DNA of 64,000 nucleotides from Scatomorpha stercorigallinarum. GTDB lineage: Bacteria > Bacillota > Clostridia > Oscillospirales > Oscillospiraceae. Under the pieces are notes generated by a model. It saw nothing but the letters and a program-made list of their open reading frames with translations, searched no databases and had not been told where the DNA came from. The position numbers were made by a program, and so were the translations under genes. Position 1 is the stretch's first letter; each line of letters starts with the position of its first letter. The DNA lies in assembly GCA_944387865.1 (NCBI GenBank), contig CALXGN010000011.1:1-64000 (forward strand), written 5' to 3'. This document shows, in pieces, positions 1 to 7,148 of the stretch.

Positions 1-738
1 AATACGACTTTTCTTCGCGCAACTGCGCCGGAGTATGGACAGGCTGTCAGGTATCTGGGCAAAAAGGTCGGCTCGTTGGCCTTTATTGAGTATCCCGTGT
101 CATCCACGCCTAAACGCAGAGCTTGGTTTCCTCATATGTCGTTGGCTGTTTCTAAACCATATACGCCCGGGAACTATGCAGATTATAACATAATCGACAG
201 CACAGGTGATGTTTGGAGAACGCCAACAAATGGCTGGGCTCACGATCTTAATGAAAACCGTAAGGGACACCTGGGCCTCGACATACACCGCTGTAATTCC
301 AATGGAGTATCTCAGGGCAATTCCGCACGTGGAAAAAGCGTCTATGCCATTGCGGACGGAACTGTAGTGGCGCATTCGGACTCCGACACAGGCAATGGAA
401 GGTGCCTGGTCATAAAGCACACTACAAGCAACGGGAACGATTTTTATTCGACCTATTGCCATTTGAACTCCAGAGCGGTCAGCTCAGGGGCTGCAGTGAA
501 AAAGCATCAGATAATAGGGACTATGGGCAGTAGCGGCAACGCAGCTGTTGTCCACATACATCTTCATATTACTGAAGACAATGCGGGCGTGAATGCATAT
601 GGATACTATAGGGATGGGAACGACAACACAGCGTCCTTTACAAACCAGAACTACTTAGACTTCAATGGCACCCGCTACTTCAACCCAACAAAGTTTTTTG
701 CTCAAGGCGAAAGCTTTATTGACGATTATCATTCGTGA
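1..738 (+). CDS. SH3-like + M23 metallopeptidase, 5' end cut by window (unit 1)
   Basis: The reading frame is open back to base 1, and its first codons (NTTFLRATAPEYGQAV) align with the middle of the paralogue at 1881, so the gene starts left of the window. A TTG at 76 lies inside the protein and is not a start. After the end of an SH3-like segment (GKKVGSLAFIEY, then an RAWF motif) comes an M23 (LytM) zinc endopeptidase domain. It has HLGLD (H-x3-D) near 268-282, YCHLNS near 454-471 and HIHLHI near 553-570, which are the zinc and catalytic motifs of the family. The expected role is cleavage of peptidoglycan cross-bridges or stems. A perfect hairpin follows, and the lipoprotein at 793-1788 converges on it. 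Family call confident; biological role inferred. Confidence 0.85.
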   Translation, partial: NTTFLRATAPEYGQAVRYLGKKVGSLAFIEYPVSSTPKRRAWFPHMSLAVSKPYTPGNYADYNIIDSTGDVWRTPTNGWAHDLNENRKGHLGLDIHRCNSNGVSQGNSARGKSVYAIADGTVVAHSDSDTGNGRCLVIKHTTSNGNDFYSTYCHLNSRAVSSGAAVKKHQIIGTMGSSGNAAVVHIHLHITEDNAGVNAYGYYRDGNDNTASFTNQNYLDFNGTRYFNPTKFFAQGESFIDDYHS

Positions 739-742
739 GCCT

Positions 743-770
743 ACATCGTCCGGGATATCCCGGACGATGT
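743..770. terminator. Perfect palindromic hairpin between convergent genes
   Basis: A 28-bp perfect palindrome with ACATCGTCCGGG arms around ATAT. It sits in the 54-bp gap between the M23 gene and the convergent lipoprotein gene and probably terminates both. Confidence 0.75.
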
Positions 771-792
771 TTATATATGGTCAACAGGTTTT

Positions 793-1788
793 TTACCCGG
801 TGACAGCGTTGTACTCAATGGAGCTTACCATCAACTCCCTGTCCAATATGATATCCACATAGTTTGAATATGCGGTGATCCTGACCATATATGGCCGGTC
901 CCCGCTGCAGTAGATCAGGCGCATATGACAAGCGCCGTTGTGTCCTCCGTACAGCCAGACCTCACAGCCCTCGGGCGCGCATATGCACCTTGGGTCTATT
1001 TGCATGCAGTTTGGGAAACGCGCGAGGATATCCGGCAATGAACTCCCGGCTTTTAGCCCTCTCAGCGAGGTCATGGCCTCGTTGAGTTCTATATCAAAGG
1101 CGGGCATAGAGTACATTGCCTGGCCCAAAAGACTGCCGTCAAGCCGGCTGAACTGCGTTGGCAGATAGTGGACGAGCCACAGATCATCGGAAGGGACCTT
1201 CGGCATACTAATTTTTGGCTGTGCGCTGTCGAGGCTGTATTCCGTCTGGCCCTCTGTAAACAGCGGTGTTGCGCTGCTGTAACTCAGAGTGAGCATGTCG
1301 CCGTCGATGGTAAGGCTGCCATCCAGCGCAGACGTTTGGAGCCTGACCAGCATATTCCAACCATCTTTGTACTCGATGTGCCAGCTGCCGTCTGCCACAG
1401 CCTCGGCTTCGAAGCAACTTGTTTCGGTCAGAAAAGCTGTCTCCAGAGGGCGCTGCGTGAAGTTGAAGCAGCTGAACACCTTGAAGGGCGTCACGCCGTC
1501 AGTTTCTTCGCCCATGTAGAGCAGGGCCTGCCCGCCGTCGCCGAAAGGCTCGGCTTCCCAGACGCTGACAGGCTCGAAGCCCATGGGCGGGATGTAGTCC
1601 GGCAGCGGCCCGGCATCAGGGAGCAGCGAGAGCGCCGGCTCCGGCGTTGGCACAGGCGTTGGTGCCGGCGTCTCCGCCACGACCGGCGTCTCCGCCGGCG
1701 TCGGCGCAGGCCCCTCTCCCGCCCCCGGCGCGCCGCAGGCGGAGAGGAATAGCAGGGCGAGCAGTATTAGCAGGAATATTTTCCTCAT
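793..1788 (-). CDS. Lipoprotein type A, unit 1 (candidate immunity or wall partner)
   Basis: 331 aa starting at MRKIFLLILL; AGGAGG at 1795-1800 selects this start over one 30 bases upstream. The N-terminus is a lipoprotein signal with lipobox LSAC, then a Pro/Thr-rich linker of ETP and PTP repeats. The rest is an extracytoplasmic domain I do not recognise. Bases 1467-1653 match 5785-5971 of the second copy at 186 of 187 positions, whereas the C-terminal two-thirds are only distantly alike. The gene converges with the M23 peptidase gene and diverges from the CHAP-like gene at 1881. Surface anchoring is well supported. A role as immunity or wall-protection protein for the adjacent hydrolase is inference from the pairing. 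Confidence 0.8.
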   Translation of the reverse strand: MRKIFLLILLALLFLSACGAPGAGEGPAPTPAETPVVAETPAPTPVPTPEPALSLLPDAGPLPDYIPPMGFEPVSVWEAEPFGDGGQALLYMGEETDGVTPFKVFSCFNFTQRPLETAFLTETSCFEAEAVADGSWHIEYKDGWNMLVRLQTSALDGSLTIDGDMLTLSYSSATPLFTEGQTEYSLDSAQPKISMPKVPSDDLWLVHYLPTQFSRLDGSLLGQAMYSMPAFDIELNEAMTSLRGLKAGSSLPDILARFPNCMQIDPRCICAPEGCEVWLYGGHNGACHMRLIYCSGDRPYMVRITAYSNYVDIILDRELMVSSIEYNAVTG

Positions 1789-1804
1789 TCCAGGCCTCCT
1801 CATG

Positions 1805-1832
1805 TTTACGCTTTTCAACGTTTAAGCTCTTT
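1805..1832 (+). promoter_or_regulatory. TTTACG-N16-CTCTTT promoter, unit 1
   Basis: TTTACG at 1805-1810, a 16-base spacer and CTCTTT at 1827-1832, with the CHAP-like start codon 49 bases downstream. The same motif is present at 3930, 6108, 12807 and 14289. TTTACA is the -35 element I recall for TcdR/UviA/BotR-type sigma factors, one of which is encoded at 12859. Confidence 0.7.
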
Positions 1833-1840
1833 CCCATACA

Positions 1841-1854
1841 GTGATGGCCGTCAC
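1841..1854. promoter_or_regulatory. Palindrome GTGAYGGCCGTCAC at the predicted transcript start
   Basis: GTGATGGCCGTCAC lies just downstream of the -10-like element. The equivalent sites at 3966-3979 and 6144-6157 are perfect 14-bp palindromes (GTGACGGCCGTCAC). It may be an operator or a 5' UTR hairpin. Confidence 0.5.
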
Positions 1855-1880
1855 AAGATAAAATGAAAGGAACGTAACTT

Positions 1881-2768
1881 ATGGCTACAATTACCCTTAA
1901 AAGCGGAACACTTTACTCCGGCCCTGGTACTGACTATGTTGTTGCAGCCACTGGAGTCAACGGCAGGAGTGCGGAGCTCCTATGGCGTGAGGGAAATTAT
2001 TATTATGTTCGCCCGAACAACATGAACGTCCAGGGGTACATATCGGCGAGCGATGTAACAATTCCCATTGGCACAAAATACGACATATTTTCCCCGGTGG
2101 TCAACAACAGCGCGAAGAGATATGTTAATATGGTTGCGGTCGCCTTCCTGGGCCAGAAAACGTCCGACCGAAATACAACTTCTCCGGAAAGTGGTCAGGC
2201 TGTTTATTTTCTTGGGAAAAAGGATGGGAGCCTGGGGTTTATCGAGTATAGCCGCGTAAACCCGGCAAGAAAGTTCCGTGCCTGGTACAGTCACATGTCG
2301 CTGTCAAGTGCGCCGCCTTCTGACATGACGGCAAACGATTACTCAGACATAATTGCTGAGGTAAATCCGCACAATTACGAGAAAGATGATAATTACTCTT
2401 ATTGCAACAGGTTTGCATTTGACGTAATGAAGGAATGCGGCACGCCACTGCCGGATAAAACCCAAGACCCTGGTGTGGCAGCGGTGTGCGAGGAAATGCA
2501 GAATAAGCTCAGAGGCAATAATTATGGACGGTGGCGTGAGATCACTTTTGACGAAGCTCAGATACGTGCCAACAATGGCGGACCCGCAATCGCCATAACC
2601 CACGACCATGTCGCGGTAGTAAGGCCCTATGGCAGCTTCGTGCCGAGCAGCATCGGGAAGGTAAGGATAGCCCAGGCGGGTAATAACTGTTACCTTGATA
2701 CCTCTCTGGAATATGGCTGGCAGAGTAACCGCTTCCCGGAAATTGAGTTTTACGCCTGGTATTATTGA
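1881..2768 (+). CDS. SH3-like + CHAP-like cysteine peptidase/amidase (unit 1)
   Basis: 295 aa, ATG preceded by AAAGGAA. There is no signal peptide or membrane segment. Residues 1-60 and about 65-140 form two SH3-like modules (YSGPGTDY, LLWREGNYYYV, GKKDGSLGFIEY, KFRAWYSHMSL). The C-terminus has Cys175 in YCNRFAFDVM and His243 in HDHVAVVRP, the Cys/His pair expected of a CHAP- or NlpC/P60-like peptidoglycan hydrolase. The N-terminus is shared with the M23 paralogues, so catalytic domains have been exchanged on a common targeting module. It sits downstream of the TTTACG-N16-CTCTTT promoter and converges with the SLH lipoprotein at 2807. Export without a signal peptide would need lysis or a holin. 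Alternative: a phage endolysin. Confidence 0.75.
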   Translation: MATITLKSGTLYSGPGTDYVVAATGVNGRSAELLWREGNYYYVRPNNMNVQGYISASDVTIPIGTKYDIFSPVVNNSAKRYVNMVAVAFLGQKTSDRNTTSPESGQAVYFLGKKDGSLGFIEYSRVNPARKFRAWYSHMSLSSAPPSDMTANDYSDIIAEVNPHNYEKDDNYSYCNRFAFDVMKECGTPLPDKTQDPGVAAVCEEMQNKLRGNNYGRWREITFDEAQIRANNGGPAIAITHDHVAVVRPYGSFVPSSIGKVRIAQAGNNCYLDTSLEYGWQSNRFPEIEFYAWYY

Positions 2769-2777
2769 AACTCCAAC

Positions 2778-2808
2778 GATGCTCCCCGCAGTTGATGCGT
2801 GGAGCATC
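2778..2808. terminator. Weak hairpin between convergent genes
   Basis: GATGCTCC and GGAGCATC arms enclose 15 bases. The second arm overlaps the stop codon of the lipoprotein at 2807. Bidirectional terminator candidate without a long T-run. Confidence 0.35.
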
Positions 2809-3913
2809 AGCTATCGTCAGACACCAGGCCACTGTACACCGCCCTCAGGGCGTGGGCCATCTCGGCGGCGGTCACGGCCTCGTCCGGGCGGATGCGGCCG
2901 TTCCCGTCCATTTCCAGCCAGCCGTCCTTGCACGCGCGGTTCATCACGTCATACGCCCAGTGCTCCGCGTCGATGTCGGTGGCCTCTATCGGCTCACCGT
3001 ACCAGCCCGGATATGGATTGCCCTGCAGCTCAGCTAAGTGCAGCCGCTGCAGCAGCTCAGCGAATTCCGCGCGCGTGAAGGGCTCATCGGGGCGGAAAAA
3101 CTCCCCGTCGTGGCCGTAAAACATCCCGTAGCTGTCCAGATACGCGATCGCGTGCGCGGCCTCCGTGCCCGCCCCGACGTCGGAAAAATTCAGAGGGTAT
3201 TCTTTATCCTTGTTGTCCGCCGCCAGCAGGTCAAAAGCCCAGACGGCGCCCTCCGCGCGCGTCATCGTTTCCGCCGGCGCGGACTCCAGCGCCGCAATGC
3301 TCTCAAGCACGCCCTCCGGCGTCAGTGCGGGCAGGCTGTCGCGGCCCTCCACCGTCAGGTTTTCGACGAAAAAGTCGCCGTTGATCTGCCGCGCGGCGGA
3401 CTCATAACGGTCGATGTCTTCATACCTAAGGCCGCTGACGCCGCCTATGGTCCCGACATCGACGTACAGGCTCTCATCGCTGGCGGCTACGACCCGAACA
3501 CTGGTCATGTATCGCCTGTAGTAACGCGTTGGGTCAAAGTGTTCGCGCCTCGGCACCCTGGCCAGGCTTCCCGCCTCGGCCTCGTTGCCGTCCGGGATGC
3601 CCAGGAAAAGGGAAATGCTGTCCCCGTCCTCGTCGAAGAAGTGCACGCCCGGCCTTATTATCAGCAGCGGCGCGAGCTCCTCGGAGACGGGGAAGGACAA
3701 TCCGAGTTCGGGGCACGAGAAGGTGTAAGCCACCTCCCGCGGCAGTGCAAGGGGCGTGGGTGTGGGCACAGGTGTAGGAACGGGCGTTGGCGCCGGCGTC
3801 TCCGCCACGACCGGCGTCTCCGCCGCAGTCGGCGCAGGCCCCTCTCCCGCCCCCGGCGCGCCGCAGGCGGAGAGGAGCAGAGCAAGCAGTACGAGCAGCA
3901 ATATTTTTCTCAT
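2807..3913 (-). CDS. SLH-domain lipoprotein type B, unit 1
   Basis: 368 aa from MRKILLLVLLALLLSAC with a strong SD (AGGAGG) upstream. Lipobox LSAC|GAPGAGEGP and a Pro/Thr linker are followed by a domain of unknown fold (residues about 55-200) and then SLH-type repeats. SLH cues are TRAEGAVWAFDLL, a FSDV segment, GEFFRPDEPFTRAEF, DAEHWAYDVM and GRIRPDEAVTAAEM. SLH repeats bind pyruvylated wall polymers, so the protein would be anchored both in the membrane and to the wall. It converges with the CHAP-like gene at 1881 and diverges from the M23 gene at 4005. The second copy at 7149 has the same layout but a diverged sequence. Role as immunity or wall shield is inferred. Confidence 0.82.
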   Translation of the reverse strand: MRKILLLVLLALLLSACGAPGAGEGPAPTAAETPVVAETPAPTPVPTPVPTPTPLALPREVAYTFSCPELGLSFPVSEELAPLLIIRPGVHFFDEDGDSISLFLGIPDGNEAEAGSLARVPRREHFDPTRYYRRYMTSVRVVAASDESLYVDVGTIGGVSGLRYEDIDRYESAARQINGDFFVENLTVEGRDSLPALTPEGVLESIAALESAPAETMTRAEGAVWAFDLLAADNKDKEYPLNFSDVGAGTEAAHAIAYLDSYGMFYGHDGEFFRPDEPFTRAEFAELLQRLHLAELQGNPYPGWYGEPIEATDIDAEHWAYDVMNRACKDGWLEMDGNGRIRPDEAVTAAEMAHALRAVYSGLVSDDS

Positions 3914-3929
3914 TCCGGGCCTCCTCTTG

Positions 3930-3957
3930 TTTACACTTTTCAGGCTTTAAGCTCTTT
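3930..3957 (+). promoter_or_regulatory. TTTACA-N16-CTCTTT promoter, unit 2 M23 gene
   Basis: TTTACA at 3930-3935, 16 bases, CTCTTT at 3952-3957, and ATG 48 bases downstream. It lies in a block of about 60 bases nearly identical to 6108-6157, with a slightly diverged copy at 1805-1854. Confidence 0.72.
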
Positions 3958-3965
3958 CCCATACA

Positions 3966-3979
3966 GTGACGGCCGTCAC
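3966..3979. promoter_or_regulatory. Perfect 14-bp palindrome GTGACGGCCGTCAC
   Basis: Located 9-22 bases downstream of the -10-like CTCTTT and identical at 6144-6157. Operator or transcript-start hairpin candidate. Confidence 0.5.
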
Positions 3980-4004
3980 AGAAGAAAATCAAGGAGTGAA
4001 TAAT

Positions 4005-5054
4005 ATGGCAACTGGCAGAATTATGAGCGGCAGTCCGCTATATTACGGCCCTGGCACGGCCTTTCTTTCGTCCCCCAGCGCAACTGCGGCAGAAAATGTG
4101 GAAATACTGTGGCAGGAGGGCAGCTATTACTACGTTCAGCTATCTTCTCCAAACCGCCGGCTTTACACGCCCAAGAGCCGGGTGACATCTGTTTCGGGAA
4201 CAGTGACGGCTTTCAGCCCGACGTTTCTTACCCGTTATGTCACCAGCGAGGACGAAGGGGCCAAGTTGGGTCCAGGTACAGGCTATCAGGCTGCTGCAAA
4301 GCCCGAGTTTCCCTTCAGCGTGAGGTTTATTAACGGGAAGAAGGAGAACGGCTATGCCCTTATAGAGTATACGCCCGCCTCCACCTCATACAAAATTCGC
4401 GCTTGGTATAACGCAAATTACCTTGCGACTGTCGCTAAAACGCCCGGCAAATACACCACCGGCAACATCATAAATTACGAAAATGATAAATGGGGCGTAA
4501 GCAGCGGATGGAACGGAAGCTCAGGGCATTTGGGGATCGATGTGCGGAGGTGTACATCGAGCGGTGGTTATTTTTCAAATGCCAATGCACGCGGCACGGG
4601 TGTGTATGCTGTCGCTGAAGGTAAAGTCGTTGTGGCGTCTTCAAATACAGGCGGCTCGTATTACGATATTGCTACTGGTGCCAGCTATCATGGAAATGGT
4701 AAATGCGTTATCATCGAACACACCACAAGCTCGGGCAAAAAGTATTATTCAACGTATTGCCATCTCAATTCTATAGCTGTGTCAGAAAACAGTATTGTGA
4801 ATAAGTATCAGCGCATTGGCGAGATGGGGTCTACAGGCAGAGTCCAATTTAGCGGCACGGCAGACGCAGTCGTACATCTACATCTTCACATTACCAAGCA
4901 CAACAAAGGCACCGGAGCGTGGGGGTACTATCGCATAAATGGAGAGCAGATGCAATTCGTTGGAAACGATTGCGTTGAATACGATGGAACGATCTACTAC
5001 AATCCAACCGTCTATTTCCAACGTGGCGATGCTTTGATTAACGAAAACTATTGA
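4005..5054 (+). CDS. SH3-like + M23 metallopeptidase (unit 2)
   Basis: 349 aa; ATG at 4005 with AAGGAG at 3991-3996 is preferred over an upstream frame opening at 3966. No signal peptide. Two SH3-like modules (about residues 5-60 and 65-140) precede an M23 domain with His175 and Asp179 (HLGID), His253 in YCHLNS and His291/His293/His295 (HLHLH). This is the complete counterpart of the truncated gene at 1-738. The catalytic set is intact, so an active zinc endopeptidase against peptidoglycan is likely. It is preceded by TTTACA-N16-CTCTTT and the 14-bp palindrome, and faces lipoprotein A' at 5105. Family call is confident; role as secreted bacteriolysin or endolysin is inference. Confidence 0.87.
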   Translation: MATGRIMSGSPLYYGPGTAFLSSPSATAAENVEILWQEGSYYYVQLSSPNRRLYTPKSRVTSVSGTVTAFSPTFLTRYVTSEDEGAKLGPGTGYQAAAKPEFPFSVRFINGKKENGYALIEYTPASTSYKIRAWYNANYLATVAKTPGKYTTGNIINYENDKWGVSSGWNGSSGHLGIDVRRCTSSGGYFSNANARGTGVYAVAEGKVVVASSNTGGSYYDIATGASYHGNGKCVIIEHTTSSGKKYYSTYCHLNSIAVSENSIVNKYQRIGEMGSTGRVQFSGTADAVVHLHLHITKHNKGTGAWGYYRINGEQMQFVGNDCVEYDGTIYYNPTVYFQRGDALINENY

Positions 5055-5066
5055 CCGCTTATTCCC

Positions 5067-5099
5067 GCCCGGATGCTTGTATTTTACAAGCATCCGGGC
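5067..5099. terminator. Strong 15-bp hairpin between convergent genes
   Basis: GCCCGGATGCTTGTA, TTT loop, TACAAGCATCCGGGC. It separates the M23 gene from the convergent lipoprotein gene and is a bidirectional terminator candidate. Confidence 0.75.
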
Positions 5100-5104
5100 A
5101 TTTA

Positions 5105-6091
5105 TCAGTCATAAACGCCCGTATGCACTTCAGTCACATTCAGCTCTTCATCCAGGTAGAACGCCGCATGATGTACATTGCAGATGCACAGCTCGTATGG
5201 CCTGCCGTCACGGTAATTCAGGGCGGCAAAGGCCGTCCCGGCCTCGCTGCCGTAGTAGCTTTCGTACCACCCCGAGGGGGCGATGATGCTTCGCGGGTCG
5301 GCGCTCCTGAGCTGTATGGGGCAGGGGATGCGGCTTATCACATCCATGTAATTGCTGCCGGCAGACAGGCCGCGCAGCGAGCCGGGCTCAGCGCGTATTT
5401 CTTCTTCAAACACAGGCATCGAGTACATCGCCCTGCCCATGGCTTCATCTGGAAGGCGCTTGAAGGCCGTTGGCAGATACTGCACCGAGTCAATAGAAGC
5501 TGTGCCTGTATCTATACGCGGCTGCCAGCCCTCAAGACGTACCGAGAGCGAGTTGAGGCCATCGGCCCATGGCTGAAGGCTGTGTTCCGTATAGCTGAGC
5601 GCCAGCGTGCCGCCGGACAGCTCGATACGCCCTTCGAGCTTGCTGAGGGCCAGGACCGGCTCGAGAAAACGGCCTTCCTTGCCGCAGTCCACGCTGAATT
5701 TGCCTGCGGCATCCGCCCGGGCGGAAAACGACCGCGTGCTGAGCAGGCGGTTGGTGTCCAGATATTCGCTCGTGTCGTATGAAAAGCAGCTGAACACCTT
5801 GAAGGGCGTCACGCCGTCAGTTTCTTCGCCCATGTAGAGCAGGGCCTGTCCGCCGTCGCCGAAAGGCTCGGCTTCCCAGACGCTGACAGGCTCGAAGCCC
5901 ATGGGCGGGATGTAGTCCGGCAGCGGCCCGGCATCAGGGAGCAGCGAGAGCGCCGGCTCCGGCGTTGGCACGGGTGTTGGCGCCGGCGTCTCCGCCACGA
6001 CCGGCGTCTCCGCAGGCCCCTCTCCCACCCCCGGCGCGCCGCAGGCGGAGAGGCACAGCGCAAGCAGTACGAGCAGCAATATTTTTCTCAT
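5105..6091 (-). CDS. Lipoprotein type A', unit 2
   Basis: 328 aa from MRKILLLVLLALCLSAC, with an AGGAGG SD just upstream. It has lipobox LSAC and the same Pro/Thr linker and following block (LSLLPDAGPLPDYIPPMGFE) as the copy at 793-1788, nearly base-for-base over 187 nt. Beyond about residue 120 it diverges, keeping only a skeleton such as YLPTAFKRL, GRAMYSMPVF, GSLRGLSAGS and DPRSIIAP. A constant anchor with a variable ectodomain is the pattern expected of paralogous immunity or recognition proteins kept similar at one end by gene conversion. It pairs convergently with the M23 peptidase at 4005. Domain family not recognised. Confidence 0.8.
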   Translation of the reverse strand: MRKILLLVLLALCLSACGAPGVGEGPAETPVVAETPAPTPVPTPEPALSLLPDAGPLPDYIPPMGFEPVSVWEAEPFGDGGQALLYMGEETDGVTPFKVFSCFSYDTSEYLDTNRLLSTRSFSARADAAGKFSVDCGKEGRFLEPVLALSKLEGRIELSGGTLALSYTEHSLQPWADGLNSLSVRLEGWQPRIDTGTASIDSVQYLPTAFKRLPDEAMGRAMYSMPVFEEEIRAEPGSLRGLSAGSNYMDVISRIPCPIQLRSADPRSIIAPSGWYESYYGSEAGTAFAALNYRDGRPYELCICNVHHAAFYLDEELNVTEVHTGVYD

Positions 6092-6107
6092 TCCAGGCCT
6101 CCTCTTG

Positions 6108-6135
6108 TTTACACTTTTCAGGCTTTAAGCTCTTT
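6108..6135 (+). promoter_or_regulatory. TTTACA-N16-CTCTTT promoter, unit 2 CHAP-like gene
   Basis: TTTACA at 6108-6113, 16-base spacer, CTCTTT at 6130-6135, and start codon 50 bases downstream. Followed by the palindrome at 6144-6157. Confidence 0.72.
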
Positions 6136-6143
6136 CCCATACA

Positions 6144-6157
6144 GTGACGGCCGTCAC
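6144..6157. promoter_or_regulatory. Perfect 14-bp palindrome GTGACGGCCGTCAC
   Basis: Same sequence and same offset from CTCTTT as the site at 3966-3979. Confidence 0.5.
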
Positions 6158-6184
6158 AGAATGATCTTAAAAAGGAGAATGGAA

Positions 6185-7105
6185 ATGTCCACAGCTACTT
6201 TTCGAGGCGGGGCAGTTTATTCTGGCCCTGACAGTACGAAATACTACGCTCTTTCCGGCAGTGAAGGCGCACAGCAGGTAGATGTCCTTTGGAAGGAAAA
6301 GTCTTATTATTACATACACCTGAGTGCGGCAAAATATCATGGATACGTTGCAGAAAGCCGTATATCCGGCTCGCCTTCTGTGAGCGTTTTCGCACCGGTC
6401 CTCAATGACGGCACGAAACGATACGTTGCCGCAAGCGAAAACGCTTACCTGGGTCCTGCTGCCCACTATGAAACGACCAATGCGCCCAAAAGAGCTCAGA
6501 TGGTAGATTATCTTGGCAAAAAAGACAGTGGCCTTGCATTCATCGAATACGCTCTGCAAGGGTATTCGAGAAAGTTCCGCGCGTGGTTCCCCGCCAGTTC
6601 GCTTAATTATAACAAGGGATCCAGCCTTTCCCCTGCCCAGTATCTTGAAAACATAACAGAGAACGTGAATCCCAACGAGAACAGGTTCAGCAATTACTAC
6701 GACAGTGAAGGCAACCGTGTGACCAGGTGTAATCACTACGCATATTACGCGATGCTGGAGTGCGATGCGCCGCTGCCGCTCAGGGCGGATGGTGCGCCCG
6801 CTGTTTGCAAGGACATCCTCAGCGCGCTCAGTAGCGGCTTTGAGAAGTGGCGTGTTATCGACATGGACAAAGCCTACGAAGAAGCTCAGGCAAGGGCTAA
6901 CCACGGCTATCCAACGATAGCTCTGGAAGAAGGACATGTAGCCGTTGTGAGGCCTAATGACGACGGGTCTATTCCCAGCAGCAAGGCCAATGTCAGAATA
7001 AGCCAGGCCGGGGCATACATATTTGACGACGGAAGCCTCAGCCAGGGATGGAGCGTAACTGGCTCCGCATATAACAGGATTCAGTTCTTTTCCTGGTATT
7101 ATTGA
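6185..7105 (+). CDS. SH3-like + CHAP-like cysteine peptidase/amidase (unit 2)
   Basis: 306 aa. ATG at 6185 follows AAGGAG with 8-base spacing; an ATG at 6179 is too close to the SD. No signal peptide. Two SH3-like modules (VYSGPDSTKYY, VLWKEKSYYYIHL, GKKDSGLAFIEY, KFRAWFPASSL) are followed by a catalytic region with Cys182 (RCNHYAYYAM) and His251 (EGHVAVVRP), matching Cys175/His243 of the paralogue at 1881. Predicted peptidoglycan amidase or endopeptidase. It sits under TTTACA-N16-CTCTTT and converges with the SLH lipoprotein at 7149. The two CHAP-like genes are clearly homologous but too diverged at base level to be a fresh duplication. Confidence 0.75.
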   Translation: MSTATFRGGAVYSGPDSTKYYALSGSEGAQQVDVLWKEKSYYYIHLSAAKYHGYVAESRISGSPSVSVFAPVLNDGTKRYVAASENAYLGPAAHYETTNAPKRAQMVDYLGKKDSGLAFIEYALQGYSRKFRAWFPASSLNYNKGSSLSPAQYLENITENVNPNENRFSNYYDSEGNRVTRCNHYAYYAMLECDAPLPLRADGAPAVCKDILSALSSGFEKWRVIDMDKAYEEAQARANHGYPTIALEEGHVAVVRPNDDGSIPSSKANVRISQAGAYIFDDGSLSQGWSVTGSAYNRIQFFSWYY

Positions 7106-7148
7106 AAACCTGATGGCCGTATGGACGAACCTGTCCGCCTGCGCGGCG

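Noticed and set aside
76..738. TTG at 76 as the start of the first M23 gene
   Set aside because: The frame continues to base 1 and aligns upstream with paralogues, so the gene is cut by the window.
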